DNA of 64,000 bases from Malurus cyaneus samueli (Eukaryota; Chordata; Aves; Passeriformes; Maluridae), in the NCBI GenBank assembly GCA_009741485.1, contig VKON01000122.1, positions 186,001 through 250,000 on the forward strand. The letters are read 5' to 3'. Under the pieces are notes generated by a model. The model had not been told where the DNA came from. It made no database searches and saw only the letters and a program-made list of their open reading frames with translations. The position numbers were made by a program, and so were the translations under genes. This document shows, piece by piece, positions 23,986-38,468 of the stretch (position 1 is its first letter; each line of letters opens with the position of its first letter).

Positions 23986-26900
23986 GTCAGCAGGTGACAA
24001 TGGCAGGTGTGGGCACTGGGGACGGGCGCTGCTGGCACCGCTGGCACCCGCTGTCACTGCCAGCTGAGGGCACAGCTGCCACCAGCAGCAAACAGACAGT
24101 GGCACCAGCGCAGTGCCTTCCAGAGCGCCGCATTCATTAGCTAATGACGCTCAGCCCTATCAGAGAGCACGAGATAACTGTGTTTCATTTCTGTACATTT
24201 TAATTGTGGCCAGGCAGCGCCAGGTTTGATGAATGTTTTCTCTTTTCCGTTCTGCACTGTCACCGCGTTTGTACCGTTAATTTGCATCTGAGGCTGCAGG
24301 AGCTGCAAAGAGGCCCCGTTTTCACCGTGTCATCCTTCACACCGTGACGCTGGCTGGGACCTCTGCCTGCTGAGAGCAGTGTTATCCCTTCCTGCAGCCA
24401 CAAATTAAAAGCGGGTTTATGACCACATGCTCTGGGGCCCCAGAGGAGGCAGGCAGAGAACAATCCATTCACTCATCTCTCCCCTTATCCATGATGGAAG
24501 TAGAAACAATTGCATCATTTAATTTACTATTGCAATGGGGATATGGCTCAGTGGCCCCTCGTTGTTTTGAAGATGGATTTAATTAACCTCCTATGAATCT
24601 TGCCAATATGTGTGGCAGCATCAGTATGGAATGAAAGATGTCAAAAAATCAGCTGCAGGGTAATGAGCATTTCTCAGGCTTGCTCTGCTGAGAGGACTTA
24701 GGGCTCCAGAGCTTGGCCCCAGCAGAAAGCTGAGGGGCAGACTGAGTTCATACACTGCTGAGTGGCCTCAGGGAATCCTCAGGTTTGCCTTGGACCACTA
24801 AGAAGAGAGGTAATTGAATAATTCTTAGTAGCCACATGTATCTTTAATGCAGAGGCCATTTGCAATCACTAGAAATATAAATAATTGCAATTAACTACAC
24901 TGTTAAGTAAATATATCCAATCTCTTGGGGAAGCAATCTGCATGCTTTTATAAGTCTGGCTACAACATAAAACTCATTACAATGTCTGTGAAAGTAATTT
25001 ATAATTAACATTTAGCAGGTACCTCAGATGTGTTGCTGCCATTTACCTTCATTAATAAAGTTGTCCTTATCAGACCTGAAATTGTATGCATTTTAACTTA
25101 ACAAATCTTTATTACACTCTCATTTTATGGGATGTAGTTTCTTGCATTTCCTAGAAACATCTGAGCTTTTAAAGAATGTTAAAGTCTTTATGAAGGAAGG
25201 TATTTACAATGAACTGTTTGAGATTATAAAACGAATCCAGGATCTTACCTAACTGGATGCTTTCATACCTGGATTGAAAACATGATCTGAAACTTGTAAG
25301 CTATTGACTTATTCCATAATGTGCTGGTTTATTTTAGAAATTTAAAAAAAATGTGTTTTTTTCTTTTACAATGGCTTGGTATCCCTTTACTGCAGGAGGG
25401 AACTTGATGACAGCTCTGAACCACCAGCCAGTGTGGAGCTGGAGCTTCCCACTTGCCATGAATGAAATGGTTGCACCTGAGATCCTGAAGGACTGGGTGC
25501 AGCAGCTGCACATTATCAGTGCCCAGGAAAGGAACAACGTCTGGTTTGCTTTGTGATAGGGAGGCACTGCTGAGTGTGCCCACAACTGCATACACTTGCT
25601 TTTTAGGTCATGTTAGTATTTTTAACACAATGAAATTTTACTGGTTTCTCAAAGCAAAATTAGTCAGGATAAAAAAAAAAAAGAAATCACTGCTGTGTTT
25701 GTAACAACAAGCATGTGCAATTCTTTCATGCCCTTTTCCTGATGCATTCAAATAATCTGCAAATATTGTTTAGATTAAAAAGTACACACATATAAATATT
25801 TGCACCTGACAAAGCAGCCAGGTGGCTGGAGATGCCTCCTGTGCATCAGGAACAAGAGCTTCATCCTGACAGGTGACCTGTTTTTATCCAGGGAAACACA
25901 TCTATACCAATGAGGAGATAATTAAGTCTCCCCATCCATCCATTACCTGACTACCTCACTTGAATCAGCTTTTCAAATCAGTGATAATTGTCTAATTAAC
26001 TATTAATCTTTTTAATGACAATTACTAATGGGTCATTCATTGGCTGGACTTTGCAAAGATCATTATTAAGCATCCAATGCATGGAATGAAACAAGTTCAA
26101 CTTCGAATATTTCTTCATATTTGAGTAAAATCTAAATAAATTGTTCAGACCTGAGAAGCTGAAGTTTATCCGCTTTTATTTTGAACAAGAGACGTTTGTT
26201 CAGAAGAGAGCGAGTGACATCTCACCGAAGGAGGTCCATGTTTTCCAGGGACACATAGGGACAGGGACAGAGTGCTCCTCCGAATTCTGCTGGCACAAGC
26301 ACACTGGATAAAGGCTCAAAATGCCCTGTGCTTACCCTGCTTGCTCTGCAGCTCACTCTGCTTCCATCATTTGGGGTTAGTGACACTATTTTGTTTGATG
26401 GGAATCACTTTGAAAACTCACAGACATAAATGTAGAAATCTTAATCTATTGGAGATAACTGCTGCAGCGTGACTGACACATGCTCCCAGACAGGAACATC
26501 CTCAAAAGTATCACCACGCCACTAATGAAGGAAAAAAGGCATAATAGTTCCAAATCAAGTGATGGATTGAACACTGATGATAACCACGGCAGCCATGGCA
26601 CAGCAGAGCAGCTTTTAACCCTCAACACACGCAGAATGAAGCTGCATATCCTGAATTAGTGATGGGACTTTCATTTCAACTATGCTTTAAGCTTGTTGGC
26701 TAAATGACTGCACTACAGAAAGGATTCCAAGAAGTTTTCAGTTCCATATGCAATAGTGTAACATCAAACCCCTGGTTTCCAGCAGATGGACTATTGACCA
26801 TGGAAGGAAACAGAAGAGCACCTGGAGAGAGGAAAGCCAGCCTTTGGCACACACGATATTCCCACAGTTTGATTTACAAACCAAAAACTTCTGGCTTAAT

Positions 26901-27408
26901 AGATACATGCCTACCCTCAAAGACACTAAAAAGACATTGTAGTACCCCAGAGAATTGAAGTGGGTAAACAATAACACTAAACTGGTTTTCAACCTGGGTA
27001 TTATTTGTGACTCCACGTTACCTCGAGTTGGATGTCACCATTCAAGTCAAGGTTATACCAATTTGAAATGAGTAGAGTTCAGTACATTCTTTTGGCTATA
27101 CACAACTCCCCCAGTCACCCTCCCACACCAAGATGCCAGCTATGGCACAAAGGTCTGCACTGATGGCTGCCTGTGATTTTAAAGTGTGGAGTTCCATCAT
27201 GGACACTTAGGAAACACCTCTTGTTTTTTCCTCAGAGTAGGAAGGTAATGCACCACTTCCTCTGCTTGCAGAAAATTATTCTGATTCACCAAGAGCTATA
27301 CAATGTTAACGTTACTTTGTTAAGTCACTCTTAGCTTTTCTACAGGAAAAAAAAAAAGAGAAATCAAACCTGGTAGGGTCTACAACAGAAGAAAAAGAGA
27401 AGTCCTAC

Positions 27409-27493
27409 CTCTACTACTGCTTTGGCATCCAGTCTAAAGTTGAAATCTCCAAAGACAAAATATGAAACTTTCTCAAACCGCTGATCTATAATT
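27409..27493 (-). CDS. INPP5A: INPP5A exon with catalytic signature GDFNFR
   Basis: This 85-bp exon begins with the A that completes AGA (Arg) and then reads 28 codons, IIDQRFEKVSYFVFGDFNFR followed by LDAKAVVE. It corresponds to about residues 217-244 of mammalian INPP5A. VFGDFNFRL is the first 5-phosphatase signature, the (F/I)WxGDxN(F/Y)R motif. Its Asp and Asn are known in this family to sit at the catalytic centre with the metal ion. LDAKAVVE replaces the mammalian LDSKSVVE, both conservative Ser to Ala changes. The acceptor has a long pyrimidine tract and ends in TTCAG. The donor is GAG followed by GTAGGACT, weaker than consensus at +4. The exon ends in phase 0 and the following intron is about 20.6 kb, the longest in view. 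Confidence 0.98.
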
Positions 27494-30270
27494 CTGAAAA
27501 AAAAAAAAGAAAACAGAACAAACCTGTCATTCAGCTTCATATACATGCAAGAATGTACAAACACATATATGTGATCCTTAAGCACAGTGTCAGAAATAAT
27601 TACCAGAACCATGAAAACTACCAGTTTATACTGGATCCATATATTAACCATATTTTTCAGTTGATTTTCTTTGCTTAGGCAATTCTGTCTCCAGCCCTGT
27701 ACAATAGTGCATTTGATTCCCCCTGCCTGGCTGACAGAGCAAACCGGGGGAAAGCATTTCTGCAGCAGTTCATACAAATCTTGCAGAGGTGGATTTGGGG
27801 AGCACAGAAATCCTAAGGGTATCATGGAGGTCACACCTTAGAAGTTTTAGGACATGGCTTTGGGTTGGGCAGGTAAGAATTAGGAATGCTGAATGAGCAG
27901 TGAGTTCAGAATGTGCTTGAGTTCACTGATATATAAGCAGTGTTACCAATGTTTTTGAGTACTTTGAGAATGACACGAGAAGTGATGTGGTAGACATCAA
28001 TCATCCCATCTGACAGACCGAGCATCCATGAGGTTCCTACACTTCTCTGAAGACACCTCTCTGCGTTGTTCTCAGCAGATTTTCGCTGAGGCTGTAGCTA
28101 ACACCCAACAAGTAATTGCTCAAGCTGTAGAGTGAAGACCAACTTTTCCTCAAGCCTTAACTCAGTTCTACCCAGAGAGGGAGATATGGCATTACTATCC
28201 ATCTTTAAATCTTGTGTAATTAAAAACTCATTAGATTATTAGATGATCTATTATTAACAACAGTTGTGAGGTACTCTCAACAATATGCAATTTTACAATA
28301 TGCTTCTAGAGATCTTGGCATTTACAAATACACCAAGTCATGGTTATTTTCAAACCAGGAATCAATCCAATTCATCTCCTATTGGTGGCTCAGGAAGGTA
28401 TGAAACACCCAAAACTTGACTGCTACAGCCACAAAGAATTTATACAGACAAAATGTACAAAACTCCACTGGGTGTGCAAGAAGTGAGAACTAAGGAACAA
28501 ATGCAGGCAGTATGCTGTGAACATTCTGGGAATACATAAACACGTAAATGTTACACTGTCAGAAGCTCCAGGTGAGTCTGGGCAGGGTTAGTGCCCATTT
28601 CTCTTCACATCTTGCTGTATTTTGAGAAGGGGCAGACAAGCTGAATGAAAGAGCTGAAGAGCTTTTTAGCCATGACGGGCAGTAAGAGAAGGAAAGATTC
28701 AGGCAACTGCTACTTTCAAATAGAGTTTACAGTCCAAGTTAGTCCTATGCTGAAATGTTTTGATGAGTTAAATTCAAGATTTGCACTTTTTTTAAGGAGT
28801 AAACTTGACTGTCACTGATAAGGGGCACTGCAAATTAACAGTACATTACTACTGCAATTTCTTTGCTGCAAAATAAATACATATAAATCTTATTTTGGTC
28901 TCACAAGTGCAATTTGGCTGACACTGGGAGTCAGCAAAAGCTTGAAGGCCCATGAAGAAGCTCCTGTGTTGCACTGGAGAATCCTCACTCTGCTGTGTCA
29001 GGCAGGGATGAAGCAAACCTCGCTCCCCAGCGGAGCTTTTACATGGCAGACCCTGACACCCTGTCCTGGGACAAAAGCAGCTGCTATTCCAAACGGGGGC
29101 ACGGGGTGAATTATGAGGAACCTCTGACCTCCCCGAGCTGTGCCAAGGCTGGGATGGGAGGGCTGGACTGAGCACGGGACATGCAGGGACAGGGCACACA
29201 AATGCCACGGTGGAACATGTGCTCAGGGTCTCCTCTGGGAGCCTGGGCACCCCGAATTACTCACTTGTGGGGACACACCTCTCTCTCAGCCTGGGGGGCA
29301 GTGTCAGCTATGTGGACTGTGAAGGCAAAGTTCTCTCAAAGCCCTTAAAAAATTCAGATCTCTACCAAGACTAAAACAAGGAAGAGGCAGAGGTTCCTCT
29401 CCTCAATACTACTGGAACTTTATTTATTAATTTCAGTTGCTACACAGATTCAATGCAATCCTAAAGTGAACAATCTTGTGCTATTGCAATCACTGAAATC
29501 CTTTTGAAATTTATTTTGAAGTACTCATTATAGTAGCTACAAGTAAAGTCGCTTGATGAAATGCAGCTCTTTCATAAATGCTGTATGGAGCACCACATAT
29601 GCACTTCAAAGCACTGAAATTCAGCCAGAAAATAATAAGACCAACCTCCCCTTGCTTTCATACTTCTCCCCCTCCCACACTGTCCCCCCTCCAGAAGAAG
29701 CGAGAAGACAAGGAAACAGTTAAATATCAGCAATTTGGTCATGGAACAGAGCAGCTGAACATGATTCAGTGTGACAAGAGGCACTGTGATTTGGCTAAAC
29801 CATTTCTCAGAGCACTTTGTAAGGAGGATCAGCAGCATTATTCCTTTAATAGCCATGTCTAATGCAATAGCCAGCTGGGTTTTGTCCCAGACCAAGGTAT
29901 CAGCATCAGGTCAGAAGGTAACATTCTGTTTACATGATTATTTCCTAAAGCACTTATCTTCTCCTCGGTGTGAAAGTTGACTTTTCTGTTTGTAAGGAGG
30001 CCTAAAGAATTGAGGGAATGGGAAAAATTAGCTCCACTGAGCTGGAGCTGAATGGTTTTAGGTGGGAGGTCTGAGAAAGGCTGCAGGACGCTCAGCAGGA
30101 CACCTTATTAGGCGCGTCACCGCAGTTCATTCAGGCAAGCCACAGCAGTGTCACCAGCATTCCCACACAAAGACAAAGTTCTTCACACAGTCTATAAACA
30201 TGCCTCCCTGGCCAATTCATCCTAACTTGACACCGCTGAAAAGAGGGGCTTGAGGGTTTGGGGTTTTTTT

Positions 30271-30306
30271 AAACACAACAATAACATAACAAAACAAAAC
30301 AAAAAC
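30271..30306 (+). repeat. A-rich simple repeat (AAAAC-type)
   Basis: Interrupted AACA/AAAAC units directly follow a GGGTTTGGGGTTTTTTT tract. It is low-complexity intronic sequence. Confidence 0.85.
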
Positions 30307-30570
30307 CGTGCAGCTCTGCCGGGCAGGCTGAATGGGGGAGAAGGAAGGACACTGTCACGTTTCTTGAAAGAATCCAGAGGTCAAGCCATATTTTATTCAG
30401 TGAGCATATTTTTATAATAACTAAATGTGTTTAAGATAAATACCAGCTAATATGAGCCCCTCCATCTGCCTCATACAACTTCTGGGCAAAGATACTATCT
30501 CTCCACAACCAATTTATTTCTATGCGTTATCCACACAGGATTTACAGACAGAGAAGCTTTTACAAAGTAC

Positions 30571-30615
30571 CTAGAATCAAAGGATGGTTTGGATTCGAAG
30601 GGACCTTAACACGTG
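30571..30615 (-). mobile_element. CR1 LINE 3'-end fragment
   Basis: The plus strand reads CTAGAATCAAAGGATGGTTT then GGATTCGAAGGGACCTTAA. This is the reverse complement of the avian CR1 3' end (AAGGTCCCTTCCAACCCAAACCATTCTATGA type). Only the last 45 bases are recognisable. Confidence 0.7.
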
Positions 30616-33600
30616 ATTGCCTGTATAAAATGTTTGCTCCCAAGTGAAGGAATATGAAGATCACAACTGACACACTGAGATGAGTGGACAGTTCACTCCC
30701 AGTGTGGCCATAATTTCTCAGGAAAATCTGCTTACCTGGTTTACTGCAGAGCTTAGAGGCACAGATTCTGTTTGGAGCTGAGACAGCAGAAACAGCGCTG
30801 GGCTCTGTCCCTACAGGGCTGCAAAAGCCCTCTGTCACATTGGGAGAAACGCTGAGGGAACACGTGGAGCGTTCACTGTGCACAGTGCACGAGTCTGGAC
30901 CCTGCCCATGGCAAAGTCACTGCATCCATCAAAGGCATGGGCAACTCACTTCTCTTGTCCAGTGAGGATCTCACCCCACGAGGAAATGTTTAGAAAGGGG
31001 GAAAAGAAAATTAAAGAAAAGGCAGAAAGTGACTTGGCCATTCTGTTGGAGAAGCCAGGAGCTGTTTGGGAGGTGGCAGGTTCCCATGTACAAGGTTATT
31101 ATCCACACCTTTTGCACAGATCTCTAATGCCAGAGGTGGAAACAACTCCCGCAGTGACTTCTGGTGGGAAATGAAGGAACTACAACACTGAAACCTGCCT
31201 GCTGCTCCAGCCATGTTGAGGAACTGAAGAGGATAAAATATTAGAAATGCTAGGATTTGGTTTAGAGCACCCCAGACACAGCAGTGCTGTGGTGTGACCA
31301 TTCAGATTTCTGCTGTTCTTATCTGCATTGCTTTTTCTAAGTTTTACTCAGATCAGCTCCAACACCTGCTCCTTGAGAACCCTTCTACTCTGGCAGAGGT
31401 TTCAGAGACAACTTTCAAACAGAACGCTGTCCTCTCCTGTGCATCACCTCCCTTCTGCAGCTCCAGTGAAGCACCCTTCTGCAATTTCAGATATGCATTT
31501 AGGGACAAATTCCAGAAAAATCCCTGTCAGTTCTGAGTACAAGTTACCTGGTGACTGATTGCTCAAGTGTGCCTCAAAAGCCATGATGGAAGTGCCTTCA
31601 TTGGCATGCCCAAAGTGGTGTAGTGCTGTCATTAAAAAGATAAAGTTTATAATATTTTTGTGCCTTGTTCTTTCTGATATAATGGCTAAAACCTATTAAT
31701 AATACCAAAACATCTCAAAAGGTCAAGCACCATACAGCAAGATGAAGGGAATTGTGAAGAAGCTTAGGCAATCATCTTAGCACTCAAGACATTTGCCAGG
31801 GCTGTTTAACTAATAGGTGATGTTCACTTTTAATTTCAATATAGTGCCATTTGGGCAAAAATCTTGTTTTTCTAAATTAATTACAATGTCACCAGCTATT
31901 AAGATTAAAAGAAAGACCACATCAATAATAAATACTTAATCCAAAGAAAGGATTACATGAAGAGCAATAAAAATCAATTCTTAGAGCTGGAAAATTGTGA
32001 CTTTTTCCTCACTTGACTGGTATTTTCATTATATTGACAAACCCATGATCTTACCTGACACTGACATTCGCCTAATGAAATAGCAGCCCTGGATAATGAT
32101 GTAAGGACTTGTCAATTCTGCTACAGGACAACACAGTGCTACAGCACTGGCGTTATCAAACAAAGAAATTTTCGTGCTCTTCAGCTGATACAAGAGAAAA
32201 CTAAAAGAAACCAGAGATATTGTATGTCTTTTGAATCTTCATGGAATATTAACATCCTTCCACATAGCTTCTGAGCTCTCCAGTGTTGCTGACACCTGGT
32301 GCTCAGCAGACACTGCCCTATCTTTCTGCATGAAGCACAAAACATCCCAATTCTTGCTTTTTGTTCCACAGGGCTCAGATGTGGGAAGCAAAGCCAAAAT
32401 CCTGTGGTCACTTAGTGTTGAAAGTGCAAACAGTGAGACAGAAATAACCAGGATTTGTGGCAAATGGATACTGATCCATTAATTGTTAAGGCTGAGGGAA
32501 GTATTTTTTGTGATATATCAAGAAAAACTCAGATGAGAGACACTGTCTGTCCTAAACAGCTCATCTACAGGAACAGCGGTGGGATGGCTAAGGAATTTTG
32601 CCAGGTTTGGGTCTTGTCAGACCTGCAAGAAGCATCTTTCCCAGCTCCATCTCTGGTGGTGGCTGCATGGGCAGCAGATGGGGACAGGACACAGAACACA
32701 TCACCCCCATCCTGGCCTGGGTAAAGCTGGGCTCAGGGGCACTGGGAATTAAAAACAAACCCACATGTTTCAATGTGAATGCCTCAGAGCCAGGGAGAAT
32801 TTCCTAACAAAGGACTAAACAATGCTCAATGCTGAGAAAAGCTCATCAGCAACCAATTTTACATTATCCCTTTGAAAATCACACTAGAGTTGAGCACTGA
32901 GCTAAGAGAGGGAACAAACGAGGGGTGAGGACAGAAACGTTTGAAGTGCTAAACAGAAGGGAACAACCCTCTTTCCTAAGAGCATGGTGATCAAAAAAGT
33001 TAAGAGCTGTCAACCCCAGGTTTGAACAATGAAAATTCTAGTGATATAAAAGCAGCAGGACACGTTTCCTTGCTGGAGTGAGAAACTGAATCACCTTGGT
33101 TGCATCTTAAACCCAGAAGTGATGGGATGAAGATGAAGAAGCTCCACAAGAGGTGAGAGCACATGAGCTGCCCATGTGCCATATGAACAATGTGTGCCCA
33201 GGCACTGCAATCCCTCCAGCTCCTGCACAGGCACAGAGCTGCTGGAAATGCTTCCCTCACTGCTGGATTGCCCTGTTAGGGAGGATCTGAATCCTCCCAG
33301 GCATGGGACAGGGATGCAGAGCCCACAGCCTCCTCCCACAGTGCTCCCACCTTCTCATGGCAGACAGAATCTCCAGGGCCCACAGGCTCCAATGGGAGCA
33401 GAAAGGAGCTTTCAACCATGCTCCATTTTATAACGATCTGCTCACAGACAGCATTGTAAATAAAATCACAAGAGCAATTTATTTTCATTTCTCTGCAAAT
33501 GAATAAGAATTGGATCAACAGCCCATATAGATTCTTCTTAATTGAATCACAGCTATCCTAGAAGATACGGCCATAAGAGGAGATTTGAAAAGGCACAGAG

Positions 33601-35019
33601 CACAATGGATGCTGAAGTCAGTGTCACCTTTTAGCTGGACACTAATGACTGCTCCTCATCCAACTCCAGGCTCTCTAAGGAACAAATTACAGTAAAGACA
33701 GAAATATAACTCAATGAGAATGTGAGGCACTCTGCACATTCTCAGATCAAGCAGGCGACAAGTTATTTACAGTCATTTGTTACCTAAGAGGTATTCTCTC
33801 TTTTTGCATCACATGTTTGATCACACACACTCTCCTGTGAGTGGATGGTGATAACAAACCCAGCCCTGCCTGTGCTCACAGCACTCACACTCTGCTGGAG
33901 AGACACAGCAGCCAACAGGACAGCTCCAGGAGATGCTGCTCATGGAAAACAGGCAAAAAGGAGTAAAACCTTAGGGAAGATGAGGTGGAGACCCTGAGAG
34001 GCACCAGACTGCCATGATCCACACTGCTGGACAGGGACTGTGTGGGCAAACAAGTGGCAAACATCTGCCCAGGAATCCTCAGAGCTTTATCTGCAGCATT
34101 TCCTCTGCAAGAACCACACTTCCATTCACACTGGCCAGGTACAATGAAAACTGCCTCAGTGCATCTACTCTGTTTCTTCCTACAGTAACACCTTTCTCTG
34201 TGACACCTGCACATGTGGAAAGTTCTGCATTCTGCATTTCAGATCTTCACTTCCAAACCTGCTGCTGTTCACACAGATTTATCTTAAAAAAACACCCCAG
34301 ATATTTACCATTTGAATAATGAATGCTGAAAAATTATTAAAAACCTGTTCGGTTTTAAATGCTGAAAAGGAAAGAAGGGAAAAAAAAAAAGAGCTCCAAC
34401 TGCTGAAAATAACAGAGTAAGGGCAAAATTACTGACTAGGACAACCTAAAATTAACATTCACTTAATAGGGAACTGCAATTATTTTGTCCTTAAAATTAT
34501 ACTAGTGTATGCTTTCCATTACATTGTTTACAAGTACAAAAATGTGAATTTTCTTTAGGTTATATTTTTATCAGAAAAATAATGTGTCTGTGCAAAGAGG
34601 AAGGACACACAAGTTCAGTTTTTGACAACTGCATCGAAGATGCCAAAGCTCACACCAGCAGAAAAACAAGGAGCAAGGATAAGTGACTTTGGCTGTATCT
34701 GACAGGCTGAAAGTAACAAGACAATTTTGTTGGATTTACTCTTTAAAGAGCATATTATCCAAACACGCTAATTTTGAGAGCACTTAACCTTCCTTTAAGG
34801 GAGAGAATGACTGAATATTAACGAGCTGAGCCTTGAGGGTTCAATGAAAAGCTGTCGATTTGAATGTGATCCAGGGATTTAAACCTTTGTTAGAAGACAT
34901 TTGGCTGGAAGGTTTATTTGCCCTGGAAGTGCTTTCTATCTGAATACACAGAAATTTCACTACTCATTTGAAGCTCACATTAAATTCACTGTGGCAAAGA
35001 AACAATAAGTAAAAACACC

Positions 35020-35099
35020 AATAACAAACAAACAAAACAAAAAAAAAAAAAACAAAAACAAACCAAACAAACAAAAAAAACCAACAACCACCAAAAAAA
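35020..35099 (+). repeat. (CAAA)n / A-rich simple repeat
   Basis: About 80 bp of interrupted CAAA, CAAAC and A12-type tract. No retroelement body is recognisable next to it, so I call it simple sequence. Confidence 0.9.
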
Positions 35100-36088
35100 T
35101 CCCAAGCCCTCCTAAAGCAAGCTGCTGTGAGGATCTTCCCAAATGACCCAGATCTTTAGGGCGAAGTTTTCCTTCCCTAGAAACTAAGTGGCTTTTCTTT
35201 TGCTCATTCAGCTGCTGGTTCTGGGAAAAGCCCAAAGAGAAACATTTAGATTGGAAGGGTCTTTGAGAAGAGGTGACAGTTGACTGATGAGCATCCATAA
35301 AATGACAAAGAATAGTTGTGTGGAGCCGGTGCATCACATTGCCTCTCCCTGGGAAACTAATTGCTCTGAATTGTTAATAGTAACATTATTTTTCTGGCAA
35401 TCATTTCTTTTGAATACTCAAAATGAGCATGAAACAGCTCCTTTGACCGGACATAAAAGTTAAATGTCCCAATGTTGATCAAATTAACTTCAGCTATGTG
35501 ACAATGGACTATATTTGTGAGAAAATAATGAAGGGCACAAAGGGGAGCTTTATGCCAAGATTTCACAGTTGTAATGTAAAAATGTTTCTGTTGAACTAGG
35601 CCAGGGAACATTTCAATAGGAAAACAGAAGAGCACTGTCACTTTCCTTAAAAAAAAAAAACCACATTCATTTAATGGATCTCAATGGTGGAGATAATTTC
35701 AGGAAGTTTAGATGGCTGGCACACCAAGAGCCACGGATCAGGCTAACACCTCACGTCCTGTCCTTCCCAAACTCTCCTTCACACTTTGGAAGGGCCCCAT
35801 CCTGCAGCTTTTTCTCATTCCCCAGCCTGGCTATTGCATTCAGACACTTTCCCCAGCAAGTGGCTACAGGACATGATTGATATGCCAATATGATTAATTA
35901 ATATGACATATGCACAAGCATCAGTTACAACAGATGCATGGAAGATTAAACCAAAATGTAAACTATTTTTTCTCTCTTACTCTCACCTACAGTTTACATG
36001 CTCCAGCAAATACCAAAAAACCCAAGTATTATGCAAATAGGGCCAACTGTACATGGGAATTATCCAAAATGGGCCTGGAAGTTCCGTG

Positions 36089-36113
36089 CCCCCCCCCCCC
36101 CCCAAAAAAAAAA
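36089..36113 (+). repeat. C15 followed directly by A10
   Basis: A run of 15 cytosines at 36089-36103 is joined without interruption to 10 adenines at 36104-36113. Long homopolymers of this kind are prone to length error, so the exact counts may reflect sequencing or assembly. Confidence 0.9.
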
Positions 36114-38468
36114 TATACAAGCAGGTGTTCTTCTCTCATTTTAAAGCAAATTCTGTTTTGACTGTACCTGTGTCTACCTGGAACAATGTAACTGACTTCT
36201 GGGAAATCAGTTTGGGTTTACTCAGTGCTGACAGAGACTCATTACACACCTCAATTTTCTACATATATGCTGTACATGTATTTGTAAAGACAAGCTAATA
36301 TTTATTGAACAACAGTGTGATTCCAATCCTCTTGGTCTTTAAAGCAACAATCTGACACCACATCTTTTCCCTTGCTAAATGGCAACTGTTAAATGCAATC
36401 TGGCTCAGCACATACCAGCGAGCTGCCATTAAAAGTGTTCTTCTTCTATTTAATTAATTTTAATGCTATTAAAGCTAAATCACTTCAGATTTAACTTTAT
36501 TAAAGCTCAAGATTTATTGAAGCTAAAAGAACAAACCTTTCTAGTCCCCTAACATGCCATTAGGATTACCAATAGATTTCTCTGGGAGAAAACTTTTAGC
36601 AGAACTTTTAATCATTCGCCCAATGCTTTTTCCTTTGTTTTCCCCCAACCTCCCCCCACTCAGCAATGCTGTGATGTCACACAGCTTTGTGCCTAATTGT
36701 TAAAGCTTTGTGGTTAAAATAATTTCGGGAATATCAACTTCCCTGGCGATCTGAACAGTTAAACTGATTCATTTGCAAACCCCTTTCTGGTTTGCATCCC
36801 AAACTCCTGTGCCCAGATGAAAGGCTGTACATAACTCATGTTTATGAAGATGCAGCGTGAACACAACTGAGCTTTCACTGACTCCCACAGTGACCTAAAT
36901 CAACTGTGAGAAGGTGTTTCTGTTTCATTCAGCCAAGGTTTAGCTCATTAAACTGTTTTCCTTCTCAGCATTGTTCAGTGGGTTTGAACTGCCTTGCTGT
37001 TAAATGCTCTTTAGCAGTTTAAAGGCTTTAAAGGAAAAGACTTATCAGTCTCTGTTTTTAACAGCACTAAATCTGCATTATTAGTTCATGCAGATAAGGG
37101 GATTTGAAAGCTCAGCTTGAAACCTCTGTCTTCTGTATTTATCTGACACTGCATAGTTCCAGTAGCTCAGCTGGAAACGTAGATCTATGAAGCTTTAAAG
37201 AGAGATTAAAGGCAAGAAAAGAAGTACTTTTCCCCCTATAGCCGCTCTCACTTTCCCTTTTCCTGCTGTCTGAGGGAGTGCTGGGGGACAATGGCCAAAG
37301 ATGGTTCCCAAAGCCCCTGAATGGGGACACTGTTGGTGGCAGCATTCATTCAAAGTAAGCTTCAGTGTATTGTCCTCCCCAATCAGCAGATCAGAATAGA
37401 GTGTGCTGGTGGCTGCCAAAAGGTTAGTCCCGGCGATGAAAGGGGCTTCCCATTATTCACTGGCTCCAGAACTGCCCCTTTGTGCCCGGCAGCCCATCAG
37501 TGCACGGTGGAGGTCCGGATCTGCGGCTGGCTGCTCGCTCAAAATGAACAATTCATCCACAGCGAGCCTGCTGTGGCACTGGGCAGCCCAAAATCCAAGG
37601 GCTCCTTTTCTAAGAACAGGGGACTCGGGGCAGGTTTTGGCAGTGTCACATTTTAATGATATACCATCGTGACATCCCTGACCCACGGCTGACACTAATA
37701 CTACAGTCTTATTACCTTAGCCCTGCCAGGGCATCGTGGGAGGTCCAAAGCCAAAATTAGCTAATGAAGCACACTGTATGCTGCAAACAAGTGTGCAATA
37801 AATAATGCAAAGGGTTTGCACAGGTTTCCCCCATGCAAAGCGTAACAAAAGTAGAGGAGACCAGTGGAGCCAAGAAAAAATGGAATAAAAATCCCATACT
37901 GCTCTCTGCAGCAGAACTCCAGAATATGCACCTCCGACTGCACCACGTGGAGATCCTCATCTCCCTGTGTCCCTGTCCTGGCAATCAGGGATATTTTATG
38001 TATTTTTATACATGCTACCAAGGCAAACCTTCCAAGTGCCTCCAGCATTTTCTGATGGCTTGAGCAGGTTTTCCAAGTGATACAAGACAAGGCATATTGG
38101 CTTTTCCCCGTTCATCCTTGGGTCATCCCAAAGGTGACAGTAAATTCCTGTTTGGAGAAATTCCTGCTCAGCCCCCTGCTGGGGGAGAGGCACTCTCTGC
38201 TATCCCACCAATCTGCCCTTACAGGAGAGAAAACTCACAGAGAAGGAAAGAGAGAACGGATTGAAAGGCATTTACACTCCACTGCACATTTCAGAACCTT
38301 TTCCAGTGAAAAGATACATAGGGAAAAATGGCAATGAGATATTTTCCAACACATAAACTGCTTTGTTCAGGAGTGTCTGCAACCTCCAGACTGCTGCCAG
38401 AGGCAGGAGAGCTGACAGGTGATGGGGATCCCTTACGCTGTGCCATGCATGGGGAGGCTGTGAGCAGA

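Larger units (their letters stand above)
6789..27408 (-). other. INPP5A: INPP5A intron, ~20.6 kb
   Basis: This is the longest intron in view, bounded by GTAGGA and CTTAG. It contains minisatellites at 8629-9281, 13321-13710, 16846-17008, 22372-23028 and 23655-23985, a 34-bp tandem duplication at 10355-10422, and a trinucleotide tract at 14806-14835. The unique parts (6.8-8.6, 9.3-13.3, 13.7-16.8, 17.0-22.3 and 24.0-27.4 kb) show no exon with matching splice sites and no RNA gene that I can recognise. Confidence 0.92.

Noticed and set aside
24538..24575. GATATGGCTCAGTGGCCC, resembling a tRNA A box
   Set aside because: No B box lies at the expected distance downstream and there is no cloverleaf potential. 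Probably chance.
25353..25556. A 67-codon plus-strand frame with varied composition, opposite an 88-codon minus frame
   Set aside because: It looks superficially protein-like but has no recognisable motif, no splice or polyA context, and is open on both strands. I could not tie it to any gene or transposon.
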